This document shows, piece by piece, positions 21,951 to 32,834 of a stretch of 64,000 nucleotides of DNA. The first letter of the stretch is position 1. The number at the start of each line of letters is the position of its first letter. This DNA comes from Teratosphaeria epicoccoides (taxonomy: Eukaryota; Ascomycota; Dothideomycetes; Mycosphaerellales; Teratosphaeriaceae): NCBI GenBank assembly GCA_021401465.1, contig JADDMT010000004.1, positions 248,001 to 312,000 on the forward strand, read 5' to 3'. The notes below the pieces were generated by a model that did no database searches, had not been told where the DNA came from, and was given only the letters and a program-made list of their open reading frames with translations. The position numbers and the translations under genes were made by a program.

Positions 21951-22899
21951 ATGAGCTGTGAGAACTGCACGACCAACCCCGCGACTGTGCGTTGCGAACA
22001 CTGCCGTTCATTCTCGTGGTGCAGCCCAAAATGCCAGAGCGGACACTGGGCAATACACAATTCCCTCTGCGAGCAGGCTCCAGGACTAGACCCGCCGGAA
22101 GACTCGACGCGTTTCGTCTGGTTCGTATATGTGACGGCGCCGCCGGCTACCTACGGCTCCATTGCACCGCGAGATTGGCGTAAGCGTTGCGCGCCGTCCA
22201 CGATGCACATCAATGGCTTACATCATGAGCGCAGCAAACAAAAGGCCCGAGTGGAAACCGGTTCCTCTGGCGCACATCGTCGGGCTTCCGCTCTACTACG
22301 CCCAATTCGAGCCGACGAGACCTGGTTTGCAGGACCAGCCTGACAACGAAGTCCTCTCCATCCTTCACATCATCTTCGACGTCGAATCTGAGAATTTCTT
22401 GCAGATGCCCACGTACCTGCTGCGTGGCACGGTATGCTTCTGCCGCGGTGACGGCAAGAGCTTGAGAATCCAGCATGTCCAGTATTTGGAGAGGTTCATC
22501 TTGTCGACGGTGGGATGGGTCAAGCGCAATCTAATCAAGGAGGACCGTGTGATCATGAATCTGCACATGGCGCTGAGCAGACGAATGTTTGAGACAGCTT
22601 GGTTCAAGATGAGGAAGCACGAGGACTGGGCCTTCGTTGAGAGTCCTTTTGAGGATGAGCTTACGGTGATGAATCGTCGGGGCTATGCGTCGCAGCAGGT
22701 GGTGGACTATGCGCAGCCACAGCTGCAGCACCAGCGACCCCAGCAGCCCCAGCAGGCACCCGAGTCTAGGCCACCTGCGGCAGAGGAGCCCAACATGCAG
22801 CCAAACGACTGGCATGCGTTGGAAAGCGGGTTGTTGTTTGATTTGGATTTCATAAATGGGAGGGACCAGTTGCCACAGCAGAATGACTCAGATTCTTGA
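21951..22899 (+). CDS. MYND-type zinc-finger protein, 297 aa
   Basis: Exons 21951-22179 and 22235-22899; a 55-nt intron (GTAAGC...GCGCAG) joins RDW to PNKRPEWKPV. Residues 3-37 are a MYND finger with the full ligand set: CENC, CEHC, WCSPKC, and then H and C in HNSLC. MYND fingers bind Pro-rich peptides of partner proteins. The rest (residues 45-225) has no recognised domain; it contains RDGxx-like helices and IMNLHMALSRRMFETAWF. The C-terminal 60 residues hold a Gln/Pro-rich run (QPQLQHQRPQQPQQAP). Several fungal lineages have expanded families of such MYND-plus-unknown proteins. Partner and function are unknown. Confidence 0.85.
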
Positions 22900-24256
22900 G
22901 CCATGATTGCCAGAATGGCCACAGAGGCAGCACAATCCTATGGAGAGGATAAGGGGATGCAAGCGGAGGACGTGGGACATGACATGCCAGTTTGCGGGGC
23001 AGTCTAACGGGAGAGCGTCGATGCAGATTTCGAAGGTTTGGCACCAATGCCAGAGGATTCTTAATCTGAAGGAGTTGAGAAAAGGTGATGACCGGGTTGC
23101 GCAGCTCCGGTAGCGGCTGCTCCTCTCTCAATGGCATGAATATCCCACTGTCGTGCATGTCTTGGGTGACGAGTGAGTTCAGGTCAAAAGCAGTGATTTG
23201 GAAATCTACGGCGGCTGGCGGCTAGTTCGAACCTTTCCTAATTCCTCGATGTGGCAACTCGATAATCAGATCGCAGAACTCGAACGCCGCTATACGTGGG
23301 TAATAAACCTTACGCATGCACTGCCGATCCTTCATGCCAAGACATTGACATTTACATGCCTCGACCGTCCCCTACCTCGATCGGTCTACCAGCCCGTGTC
23401 GGTATAGGAATTCGAGGAACAGCCGTGGTGGAACCGAGACTCTGTCTCCGGTTGACAGCGACAACGATGATTCCAATGAGCCGGCATACTACGGAAAAAG
23501 CGTAAAAAGCCTCCCTCTGTGGTAGGCAGAGCGTGCACAGTATCGCTTCACGATCTCAACAGCACGGATCGTAGCTCGAGAGGACATGAATCATGCCTGG
23601 TATTGCAGCCAGGACGAACGGCCACACAGGCTCTGGTCTCTGCTCTGTAGACGAGTTTCCGGCTGAGCAGGATGACGATCTCGTGGTCGGTGGTGGCACG
23701 GCTGGTCTTTGCGGCGCGGGGTGGACTGGCGTGCACGTCCTGAATGGGTATCGGGGCACATGAGATGACTGAAGGTTCGTTCGTCGCTGGCGCAGATGGA
23801 TGTCCAAGATGTCAGAGCGGGAGTGCGTGAGGCTGGTCGAGATCGTAAGTGATGGTACTGCTTGACTTCAAATGACATATTGGTGTTCGCGTCGTTCACA
23901 AGGCATGCACGACCCGGAGGAAGTTGGTCCTGATCACGCAAGGCGCATCTAGCGACTGAGCAGTGGCAGGTAGCATCATGGCAAGCACGTATTCTGTTGG
24001 CGGGAGAGGAGCAGATCCCAGCAAGGAGCCTCTGACGGGGACGAATTCAGCCAAAGCAAATCTGGCGAAATGAGGCCGAGCGCAGGGAGTCCTCATTTCG
24101 ACGAGTTGGCCCGCATCCGTGGACCGTCGATTGGCAGAGCATCGCCCATGAGTCATGCTCCAACCATCGTTCAATGACTGCGGCATCTCATCGAAAGCTT
24201 GAATTCTTAAAGGTGGTCAAACTCTGATTCTGGTAAGCATCGATTCAACATCTCTA
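22900..24256. other. Gene-free stretch, 1.36 kb
   Basis: Lies between the convergent MYND and sugar-transporter genes. Several open frames overlap each other on both strands without coding signs. I found no repeat or RNA gene. Confidence 0.5.
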
Positions 24257-26162
24257 TCACGCAGCGACCTTGCCCTCAGGCGCATCAACAATGCTCGCTC
24301 TCCTCGGCGTGTGCCCGTTGACAAACACCTTCCTAAACCTGAAAGCCATCAGATCCTGAGTAGTCTCCCACGAGCTCGCCATATTCTCCTTGACAATATC
24401 CATCGTGGGTCGCTGGAAAATGAGATCGATCTCTTCTAGTGTCTTGTCCTTCGTCTCTGGCATGAAGAAGATCTGGTAGAACCAGCCCAAGACAGCAATG
24501 CCGCCGTAGAAGCCTAGAGCAAGACCAGTCTTGGTCATGGCGTTCTGCATGGCGTCAAAATTGTATGTGACAATGAACGAGCTCAAGAACAGCCAGGCTG
24601 CAGATGTCGTCATGCCGTAGGAGCGGAGATAGGTCGGGTAGACTTCTGATGGGATGACCCATGTCAGACAAGCATAGCAACCGAAGAAGAGCTCGTAAAT
24701 GATCAGGCCTGTCAGATATACACCTTCAGTCCCAGCGATACTGCTGACGTGGTACGAAGCCCCGACTAGCACGAGACCGAAAAGGAAGCCAGGAAGCGTG
24801 GCGATGGCCCAGAAGCGACGGCCGCAGGTCTCCATGAGGAAGATGGCGGGGATAGTGCCGAGCAGGAGCGAGCCGCCTCCGACTAGAGACATGTAGTTGG
24901 CCTGGTATTTGTCGAAACCGATCTGCGACATGAGCACGGACATGTAGTACATCTGTTCCCATGGTCAGTGCTGTCCTTGACGTGATAGTGGGAAGACTCA
25001 CAATAGCATTAATACCAGTGAATTGTCCGAGGAAGATCATCATATTGGCATAGATGATCGCGCGGCGAGCACGAGGCTTGGTGAAGAAATCGAGCCATGG
25101 GAAGCGCCTGCTACCAGCGCCCGCTGCAACTTCAGCCTCCTCCTCTTCCGTGCTGACTTTCATGACGAAGAACTCCTCTCGGCTCTCCACGTCCCTGATG
25201 CCGCGAATGCGCCGCCAGACCTTGTATGCGTCTAGCACTTTGCCTTTGTGCATAAGGTATCTGGGTGACTCGGGCAGGAAAAGCATTCCGATCAGCATGA
25301 TAGTACTGAAGACGAGCGACGATCCCAGGATGTACCTCCAGTTGCCTGGGACAGACAAGAACATTGCGGCGACTGCATAGCCCAGGACTTCACCAAGCGC
25401 AATGTTGAACTCTATGCCGGAAGTCATTAGCCGTAGGAAGTGATTGCATCCAGCGATATGCAACTTACGATAAAGCGAGACCATGTTACCTCGCAGCCGC
25501 CGCTGGACAGTCTCTGCCACGTAGACGGGCACAGTACCACCCTCCAGACCAACGCCCATTCCAAGAATTACACGAGCCGCAACAATCATACCATAGTTGA
25601 TCGAACCAGCTTCCAGGGCGCCACCAATGGTGTAGAGAATGCAAGAAATGATGATACTGCGCTTGCGACCAAAGTACTCGTTGCAAGGCGACAAGATGCA
25701 AGCACCTGCGACAGCACCGAGCGGCATAGCGCTGTTAACCAAGCTGTTCTGCTGTGATGTCAAGTTCAGGTCGTCCGGGAGGAACAGATTGGCACCAGAA
25801 ATAAGCGACTGATCCAGTCCAGAGAGTAGCCCACCCATCGACGCGAACGCGACCAACAGATGTGTGAAGTGCTTCGGGTTCTTGAAGCTGATATCGAAGA
25901 TGCCACCGTTTTTGCCTTCGTCAAAGACTTGCTTCTCGAGACTCTCGATCAATGCATCTGCTTCCCAGCCACCAGCTTGCGCGATCTCCAGTGCTTCCTT
26001 GCGGTCGTGCACGTGCGGGACTGATCCTGAGCGGACGGCTTCTTGGATCTCTGCCTGGGACATATTGCGGCGCTCCGCGTACGTCGCGTCTTCATAGTGA
26101 TGCTGTTCCTGAGTATCGACTGGGTTGGTGCCCGCCAGAGACTTCTCGTTCTTCTCCGCCAT
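24257..26162 (-). CDS. MFS sugar transporter (inositol/hexose type), 599 aa
   Basis: Proton-coupled sugar or polyol uptake protein of the plasma membrane. Exons on the minus strand: 25469-26162, 25002-25411 and 24257-24952. Introns are 57 nt (GTAAGT...CATAG) and 49 nt (GTGAGT...ACAG); joining restores SLYQFNIALGEVLGY and GQFTGINAIMYYMSVLM, both standard sugar-porter motifs. Others visible: NEYFGRKRSI (G-X-GR loop 2-3), PESPRYL after TM6, GRRFWAI (loop 8-9) and PETKDKTLEEID after TM12. A long N-terminal cytosolic tail (about 115 residues) precedes TM1. Twelve hydrophobic segments are countable. The specific substrate cannot be told; the loop and tail style resembles fungal inositol or hexose carriers. 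Confidence 0.93.
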
Positions 26163-27288
26163 TGAGCCGACCGCGGAATGCAGGTTTCAAATGTGCAGCG
26201 ACGTCTAGGAGACGATATGATCAACCAGCCTTTGGCCCCGTTTACAGTTGGCCTCTATGGCTTGAGAGAATTTCACGCTGATCAGGATCAGAGCCCATTC
26301 GACTTACCATCCTTCACCTTTTGTACCTGACGCCTCCGACCCCGGGCACACTCCAGTGGAGTCGGAATGGACATCTCGTGGACAGTGGCGCCCGCAAATG
26401 GCCCTGGGACTAATCCCCATTTCTCCATGTCAATGTGCATTGGTTTGTTGTTGCTGCTGTCCAATGACTGTGACGCAGGTGGAGAAGTTGTGGTGAGACG
26501 GACCGAATGCTTGGTGTTCTTGGTGCTTTCTAGCGCCATTCTGTACAAACTCTTCTTTCCGCATAGCCTGTGGGCGCTTTGTAGCACTTTGAGTATGCAG
26601 CAAATTTGAGCTTTCCGCGGCGGGATGTTGGGCTGCGCGGTCGGTCCTATTCGCTGTTCAATGCCGACATTTACCAAGCGAAAAGGATTACGCGATGCGC
26701 TTGAGTACGTAACTCGTGCTTGTCCAACCCGCTGTCTGCTGATGAATCCTGCTGTCGCGAGTGGCAGTACATACGTCGGGGTATCCCTGCCGCAGGAATG
26801 TTGCCGATGGTCTGCCAAAACGGTCAACAGTTCGATGCGGAGAGTGGATCCATCAATATCCGCGCAGCATCTCAACCGACGCGTGTGTGGATGGGAGCGG
26901 CCTGCTCTGGGGACGTGAGCGAACAGAGCTGCTAGTGTCATCTAAGGATAATGGCCGGATTACATGCGTTGCGAGCAAGTCGCTACATCGCTTCATCACA
27001 GTCCTGATGGTCATACTCTAAATTGCGTAACAGAGCTCCGCTTGCGCGCGTCCATGCCATGCGCGGGCTGTGGTTGAATGTGGACGCGAAGTCCGAGGGC
27101 GCGAAATCCAGCGCGGGTGCCCACCTGGAGATGTATGGAGATATCCCCTGGAGGCGGTCTTTCTACGGTCTTTCTCGTCCGCGTTCGGGCAGACGAGGAG
27201 AGCGGACAGAGGGCTGAGAGATCGCAGCTGCTATCAATGTCCATTTTGATGACACAAATCTGGTCAGCAGTCAAAAGCAGCGACTCCA
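26163..27288. other. Intergenic region, transporter promoter side
   Basis: Contains the promoter of the sugar transporter. A 217-codon minus-strand frame (26288-26941) is open and its 3' part has a GTAAGT donor, which could mark a 5' UTR exon, but it has no recognised features. No repeat is seen until R3. Confidence 0.45.
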
Positions 27289-27481
27289 GCAGTCAATCAC
27301 TCAGCTTATCGGTCGATGGCAAATGTCAACACGGGATGCGCGGATTCAAACGTTGCAAGCAGTCAACAGCATCATTAGTCACTTTGACCGTATCAACACG
27401 CAGTCAACCCAACAGCTAGCAGTCAGACCTGATGAAGAGCGATCAGCCGTATCGACTAGTCAACCAGTTGAGTGACTGATG
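27289..27481 (+). mobile_element. MITE-like repeat, copy R3 (~193 bp)
   Basis: Starts CAGTCAATCACTC and ends GTTGAGTGACTG, an inverted pair. The interior contains GCAAGCAGTCAACAGCATCA, which matches R1 and R4, then TGACCGTATCAACACGCAGT. It lies about 60 bp from the 3' end of the CorA-like gene. Non-coding. Confidence 0.62.
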
Positions 27482-27537
27482 AAGTCGCTGGTCAGGACTG
27501 TACAATGCGTCTGCTATACGACCTCTCGTCATCGCGT

Positions 27538-29016
27538 TCAATCGCTCTCCTTGTCACTTCGGAACCTGCTTCTCGACCTTGCCCTGCCGCCCTGCAAACC
27601 ACTGCTCGTCCTTTGCGCCTTCGCCTTCACCCTCCCGCCCAGCCGATCTTTCCCGCTAGCAACGTCCACACTATCTGGAAGCTCCTCTCCGAGCATTGTG
27701 AAGTTTCTTGGCTGCAGCGGAAGTGTTATCTCCTCAAGAGGGTATAAGTGGCGTTGCACTCGCCTCACGATTGCGGGAAACGCCAAGGCGAAGATGAGCG
27801 AGATGACGAAAACCGGTATAGCAGCGTAGAGATAGTCTATGGCAGGTATTGATATGGTGGTGATGCCCCAAACGCTGGCAAGGTAAGAGATTGGCAGGAA
27901 GACTGTGGCGGCGATGTTAAGGTAGGCCGAGTTGTCGGATTGTACTGCATTCTGTTGGTCGTCACAATGAGCTTTAGACGTTCAATGTCAAGCTGCAAGA
28001 CTTCTTACCTGTATGTTGAACTCAAGTTCAATGAGGTTGCTGAAACGCTCCTTGAAGCTGTCAAGCAGGGAGTCGTACTGCTCGAGGTCTTCGACCGAGT
28101 CGTCCATATCGGTCCACAAAGGATCTTTTTGCTCCTCCTTTGGTACACCATCCTTCAGCTTCTGCAGCTTCTTGAAGGAGCGGCTATGGAAGCGCAGAAA
28201 TTCCTTGAGCTCGTACATACGGTCCACTTCTGCGTGCAGCAGTCGAGTGCGGGTCTTGACAGGTAGGTGGCGGCCATGGCTATTGGCCTCGGCTTCGTCA
28301 AGCCGGGTAGAGATCTCTGAGATGATGTTCTGCCAATCGGTGAGGAGCCAATAGAGACGAGAGAATAGCCAGCAGATCCCCTCCTCGTCCTCTCGCGGCT
28401 GATCGAAGTCTTCATCTTTGAACAAGTAGTCGAATAGCAGCGTCGTCACAACATGGTCCGAGACTAGCGTCGGCTTGGTGAAGACGATGGCCACCGGGAT
28501 TTGGCGATCAAAGCGGCAGGCACCTCGACCGCATTCCCATGCTCCCACCCGAAAACGATATTTGTCGATATCTGGTAGACCAAAGTCTTGCCACTGCGGT
28601 GGCTCCGTACCTACAGACCAGTAGTATACCTGCGGAACGTTCATCTGGTCGATAATGAAGGTCCAGGGCAGATCCGAATCACGCTTGCTGGCGCGCTCAG
28701 GAAACTGCATCGTGCCAGCAAATTGTACCTCACGATCCAACTCTGCAATATCGTTCCAGTAGTCTTGGATGCAGGAGCTGAGAACGTCTTTGAGCCATGG
28801 CTGATACCCATTGATCGCTATGACCAACGGATCACGAGGATGGGCACGTGTCTGGTCGTCGACCAGCCTGGCGAAACGAGAAGCGTCCCTCGCCCCGGAA
28901 ACAGAGATCTCGCTGAATTTGCGCGGAGAGCGCCTGCTTCCTATGCGGATGATGATCGTGCTGTCGCCGTAGTCCCAAGATTTGCGACGTGGACGGGGGC
29001 GCCTTCTACTAGACAT
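27538..29016 (-). CDS. CorA-like divalent cation transporter family protein, 473 aa
   Basis: Exons on the minus strand are 28009-29016 and 27538-27951, joined in phase 0 across a 57-nt intron (GTAAGA...ACAG). ATG at 29016 is the first in frame and gives a basic start. A large soluble domain (residues 1-360) contains QVYYWSVGTEPPQW and a Cys pair (WECGRGACRF); residues 230-340 are helical and coiled-coil-like, as in the stalk of CorA proteins. Two hydrophobic segments near 350-410 (NIAATVFLPISYLASVWGI, then YAAIPVFVISLIFALAFP) match the two-TM CorA fold. The usual GMN tripeptide after TM1 is absent; VWGI stands nearby. A basic Arg/Ser-rich tail ends the protein. The assignment rests on topology more than on motif; transport activity is unproven. 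Confidence 0.72.
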
Positions 29017-30699
29017 TGCCCGTGATCTTGGCGATCTGCCTGCTGCGCTGCATGTGCCGATCGAATTTGGAACAGAACAGATCCTTGCGAGGCATTGAAA
29101 AGGCCTCAGCCTGCATTGCACTCAGGTGGTAGCGTCAGGCCAGTTGATCCATAGATTTGTGGCACACGGTTGTCAAGAGCCGTAGCAGATCTGGCAGCTC
29201 AGATGATACTGTCGGACTACAAGCACTGCTCTCTCGGGTTGTCGTAGCAAGAGCGATGCGATGGTCGTCCCAGTGCTTCTCAGTTGATGCAGTATCCTAT
29301 GGCCATCAGCACTCTGGACTCGTTAAATTACAACCAGCCCGTGGACGAGACAAGAGGAGCGCCAGATGACAGAGAACGCTATACATTTTGCATTATACGC
29401 CACGTGGGCGCTCCTTCTCAGCCACGCTTTCGCCTGACGCAGATGAGATCGAGCTTTCCTGCCCCCGCATAAACAAACGGTCGACATAAGGGAAGGTGCA
29501 CGGACCCCTCTGCTATTCTTGGCGTCGCCTCGGCTCAGTACATGTAGTAGATAATACTACACCTCAGCTCCATGCCTCTGCCCAAGAAGTCATCTCGTCC
29601 GACGGTCATCTGCCACAACCGTTCCAGTAACGAGACCAGCCAGGATTTCACAACCACACCAGCAACCAAACTAGCCAGAGTTCCTTCGACCAAAGTGCTA
29701 CTTTCTTGACGTCCATTTGTCCATACTCATGTGAGCGGCTGGTGAGAGCACAGATTGAGGCGCTAAATAATAGCATGGACGTCGCGAATCGCCGTCGTCG
29801 GCAGTCGAAGCTTTCCATCAGTCAATCAACCATTTGACCATTCGCCCAGTCGACATGGTCATCTGCTGATTCGACTGCTTGCTGACAGATCGACGACTTG
29901 TTGACACAGCAAGCTTGACAAATGACGCTGTTGACTGCTTGCAAAGTCGGGATTTCAACGTCATGTGTTGACTTGTCCTGTCAATCGAACGACTGGCTGT
30001 CTGACTGATGGATTCACTGGGCAGCTGCGCAGCGGCGATGGTTCAATACGTCGCCTGCAGATCCCGTCACCGGGACTTATTCTCAAGAATCACTGTTGCG
30101 GGACCCCGGCGGTAGAATAAGGATCACCATTGAACCCGACTATCAAAGTCCGGTGTCACAAGACAAGGCAATGCAAGGTATCAAGGAGAGGAACTTCGTA
30201 TGTGATACTGTGTCGACGGACTGCAACGCTCTTTGGCATCATTGTCAGCGGCTGGCATACTCCATTGATCCTTGGAAACTGCAGCCTGCAAAAGTACCGT
30301 TTTCAGCGAGTGCACAATCGTTGGCGGTAGTTGAGGCCGACGTTCAGGCGGTGTTGGGTCAAGCGAGGAGCTTTCCACATATCGTCTTGAAGATCGGATG
30401 AAGTTGTGCGGGTCGAGGATTTGAGCCCAACAGCTGTATGTCTGTTCCCTTCGACACGGCATGCACTGGATCTCTGGAATTACGAGGAGTCGAAGATGAC
30501 TACCAAGTACCATACCTGGTATGCTTTGCTCCATAATCGAAATGTCTTCGAACGTGGGGTGCATGCGAATCATGCCATCCCATGCGGCACAATCGGTCGC
30601 AACAACCCATTCCGACCGACCATTAGGTTGAGTTCTGCAGACTAGCTGCAGAACCATCAGTTGTCAGCACTGTACGAGAAGACTGCAGCTTCGTACGAA
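29017..30699. other. Gene-free stretch with repeat R4
   Basis: About 1.7 kb. It holds the CorA-like gene's promoter side and MITE-like copy R4. Open frames at 30096-30401 (+) and 30181-30657 (-) lie across each other and show no features. Confidence 0.5.
29815..30011 (-). mobile_element. MITE-like repeat, copy R4 (197 bp, inverted relative to R1-R3)
   Basis: The best-preserved ends: CCATCAGTCA at 29815-29824 and TGACTGATGG at 30002-30011 form a perfect 10-bp inverted repeat, extended by a weaker match inward. Its reverse complement contains GCAAGCAGTCAACAGCGTCA, almost identical to R3. No coding capacity. No clear target-site duplication could be picked by eye. Confidence 0.65.
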
Positions 30700-30937
30700 T
30701 CAGACTCCCATACAACGTACTTGGTAATGTTTGAGGTCACTACAGAGCTAATGTCATTCTTCTTGTCAGTAAGTCGCATCCCAGACTGGTTGGTGAAGTA
30801 AGTCGCATCCCAGACTGGTTGGTGAAGATGCTTACGTATTCACCGATTTCTTCCGGCGGACACGGGTCAGCAATAGCGAGGCCGGACAGTCTCAGGAGAG
30901 CTACCAAGAGCAGACATGATCGAAGGTTGATGTGCAT
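30700..30937 (-). CDS. Small secreted peptide, ~49 aa
   Basis: Exons on the minus strand are 30836-30937 and 30700-30747. The start is a clean ATG followed by a strong signal peptide (RSCLLLVALLRLSGLAIA), then mature DPCPPEEIGEY. The intron starts GTAAGC right after GEY and ends ACATTAG, with a CTGAC branch point 17 nt upstream. The second exon adds LCSDLKHYQVRCMGV, giving three Cys in a 26-residue mature peptide. The 88-nt intron contains an exact 29-bp tandem duplication; without it the intron would be 59 nt. An alternative acceptor a few bases upstream (ACAAG) would give a longer Cys-free tail; the branch-point spacing argues against it. Function is unknown; this is the size class of fungal secreted effectors or signalling peptides. 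Confidence 0.5.
30769..30826. repeat. Exact 29-bp tandem duplication inside an intron
   Basis: Two identical 29-bp units lie head to tail at 30769-30797 and 30798-30826. Each starts GTAAGTCGCATCCCAGACTG. They lie wholly within the intron of the small secreted peptide gene. Confidence 0.95.
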
Positions 30938-31573
30938 CTTGAGCTTATGATGTATGGGCGATGGTCAAGCGCTTGTCGATGGGTAGGACGATTCGCGCGC
31001 TTATTGGGCGGAGGTCGACGTGTGGTGATTGTCGTGTACGAAGCGCTGAGAGAAAGCGGGAGCTGTGTGTGATAGAAGCCGAAAGTTGTCGGTTTCACAC
31101 TGCTTCAGCACTGCACCTGAATGCCTGTTCCAAACCTGAGCTACCGACCGTATCAGTCATCTGGGGATCCACGACTGAAGACGAACAGGACGAAGGCACA
31201 ATTATGCCTGGTCTTACAATTTGAGTATGCCCAAGGCCGAGATCGCACGCATCCTTTGAGATTGTTTCTTTGTTTAGATTTCTCGGTCGCGCTTGTATCA
31301 GTAATCAGCGAGGCATACCACGAGAAGCTTGGCGACCTGCTCGAGCTATGGTCATAGCGTCCAATGGCTAGAAAAGGTCCAGAGGACGGCAAATGCAGTG
31401 TTAACCCCAGCCAAGCTGAGGAAATTGGCAGAGACGCCCTGATTTTTCCATCCTGGTGGTTCCAACACCGCTCAAGCTGCATCACTCTATCCGTCCTACT
31501 GTCTTTGGCATCACATCGGCAAGGCACCCCTGAATTTGATATCCACGACTATCTCTTACCACGACGTCTTCGA
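30938..31573. other. Intergenic region
   Basis: 636 bp upstream of the small secreted peptide gene and downstream of the next minus-strand gene. A 217-codon plus-strand frame starting at 31364 runs into that gene as its shadow. I see nothing else. Confidence 0.4.
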
Positions 31574-32305
31574 TCATTTCTGCAGTCTCTCTTTGCGAGC
31601 ATTCCATGCGCCGTAATCCACCATCGTGACTTCATCGTCATCGCTGCTGCCAAGATCGTACACCGTGGAATTCTTCCCAGCGCCCACATCCAGCGTGCTG
31701 CTCTTCCGCTTCAAACCATTCGACGGGCCCATCTCCTTCCTTTGTGCCCTACCACCTTCGCGCTGTTTAGCCCTAGCCTTGTGGTTGCCCTTCGTGTCTT
31801 CAGTCGTGGTTGTACCGGGCTTTTTGGCTCGTCCAGCTTCAGCCTCCTCGCCGCCCTTAGCATCCTTGGTCGTATCGAGGCTGTGTCGCGGCCCGTCATC
31901 CTTCTTCAAGTTCCTCGCGCCAATTGTCCCTGGAACGTATCGCCCAGCCCCAATCTTCCTACTTCCCTTGACACCCTCAGTCGTGCTCATAACGCCGTTC
32001 TGTTGTTGGATCAGTAGGACGGCATCATCTTTCTTGCCCTTGACATCTGGAGTCGCCGACTTTGAACGCGGCGTCGACGACTTGGTCTTCGCAGCTTCGC
32101 GGGCCCACTGCTCCGCCTTGATCTCTGCCTTGATCTCCGCCTTCATCGCCGCTGTTGCTTCTTCACGAAGCGCGCACATAATGGCAGTCTGGTCCGGAAG
32201 GGCTTGAACCTTGTACTTAGCAGTCATAGCATCGATCTGGTCCCGCTGCACCCGCTCAGCTTTAGCGAGTCCTTCGAGTTCTTGTTTCGACAGCTCGGCG
32301 CCCAT
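31574..32305 (-). CDS. Charged hypothetical protein, 243 aa
   Basis: Single exon from ATG at 32305 (MGAELSKQELEGLAKAERV). There is no upstream ATG in the frame. Residues 1-80 are a continuous charged helix with EIKAEIKAEQWAREAAKTK; the rest is Lys/Gly/Ser/Asp-rich and probably disordered, with repeated short elements of the type TTxDxKG (STTEGVKG, DTTKDAKG, TTEDTKG). An acidic patch (LGSSDDDEVTMVDYGAW) precedes the C-terminus. The N-terminal MGxxxS could be myristoylated (Gly2), which is inference. No family recognised. Confidence 0.6.
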   Translation of the reverse strand: MGAELSKQELEGLAKAERVQRDQIDAMTAKYKVQALPDQTAIMCALREEATAAMKAEIKAEIKAEQWAREAAKTKSSTPRSKSATPDVKGKKDDAVLLIQQQNGVMSTTEGVKGSRKIGAGRYVPGTIGARNLKKDDGPRHSLDTTKDAKGGEEAEAGRAKKPGTTTTEDTKGNHKARAKQREGGRAQRKEMGPSNGLKRKSSTLDVGAGKNSTVYDLGSSDDDEVTMVDYGAWNARKERLQK

Positions 32306-32834
32306 GTCGCTAGTAGAAGATTGATGAGGGTGATGCGAATATCTTCGAGTCGAAAAGACGCAGTGCCACTGTAGCTCAATGCTGGTTTGGCGATGACTGT
32401 TGAGTCGTGCTAGCAACGATCTGAGTGCTCGGTCGATGCGGCCGCTGGAGGTGGTTGTCGAGTGAGGCGAGTTGAGATTGCCGCATTGCTGGTGACTCGC
32501 TGGTGAGCAGCGGTGCTCGACGCATGTGACAGATCGTTGACGGATGTGTTGAATTAATTCTGCACCATCAGTCAAGTCGGTCAGCTATACCTTTACCCAA
32601 GATCCAAGTAAGACCCGTCGCGACAAATGGCGGTCGACAAGTGGTAACGTCAAGTCTGCTGATCCTGGTATGAGCTTCAGGAGTCAATGAGTAGCAAAGC
32701 CATAGAGCAAAAGAGATGTGATTCTGGAAATTCTGCCTCTTGCAACATGTTCTGACACACCACGAAACCCGGCCAACACCACGCTAGGAACGCAAGCACA
32801 ATCAAGCACTCTTGCATCATCTCTGCTGAGATCT
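32306..32834. other. Intergenic region
   Basis: 529 bp between two minus-strand genes: promoter of the charged hypothetical gene and 3' end of RPF2. Nothing else recognised. Confidence 0.4.

Noticed and set aside
23200..23290. GTTCGAACC, reminiscent of a tRNA T-loop
   Set aside because: No acceptor, D or anticodon stem could be paired around it.
26288..26941. 217-codon minus-strand frame with a GTAAGT donor near its end
   Set aside because: Could be a 5' UTR exon of the sugar transporter, but the transporter ATG has a complete N-terminus and this frame has no domain.
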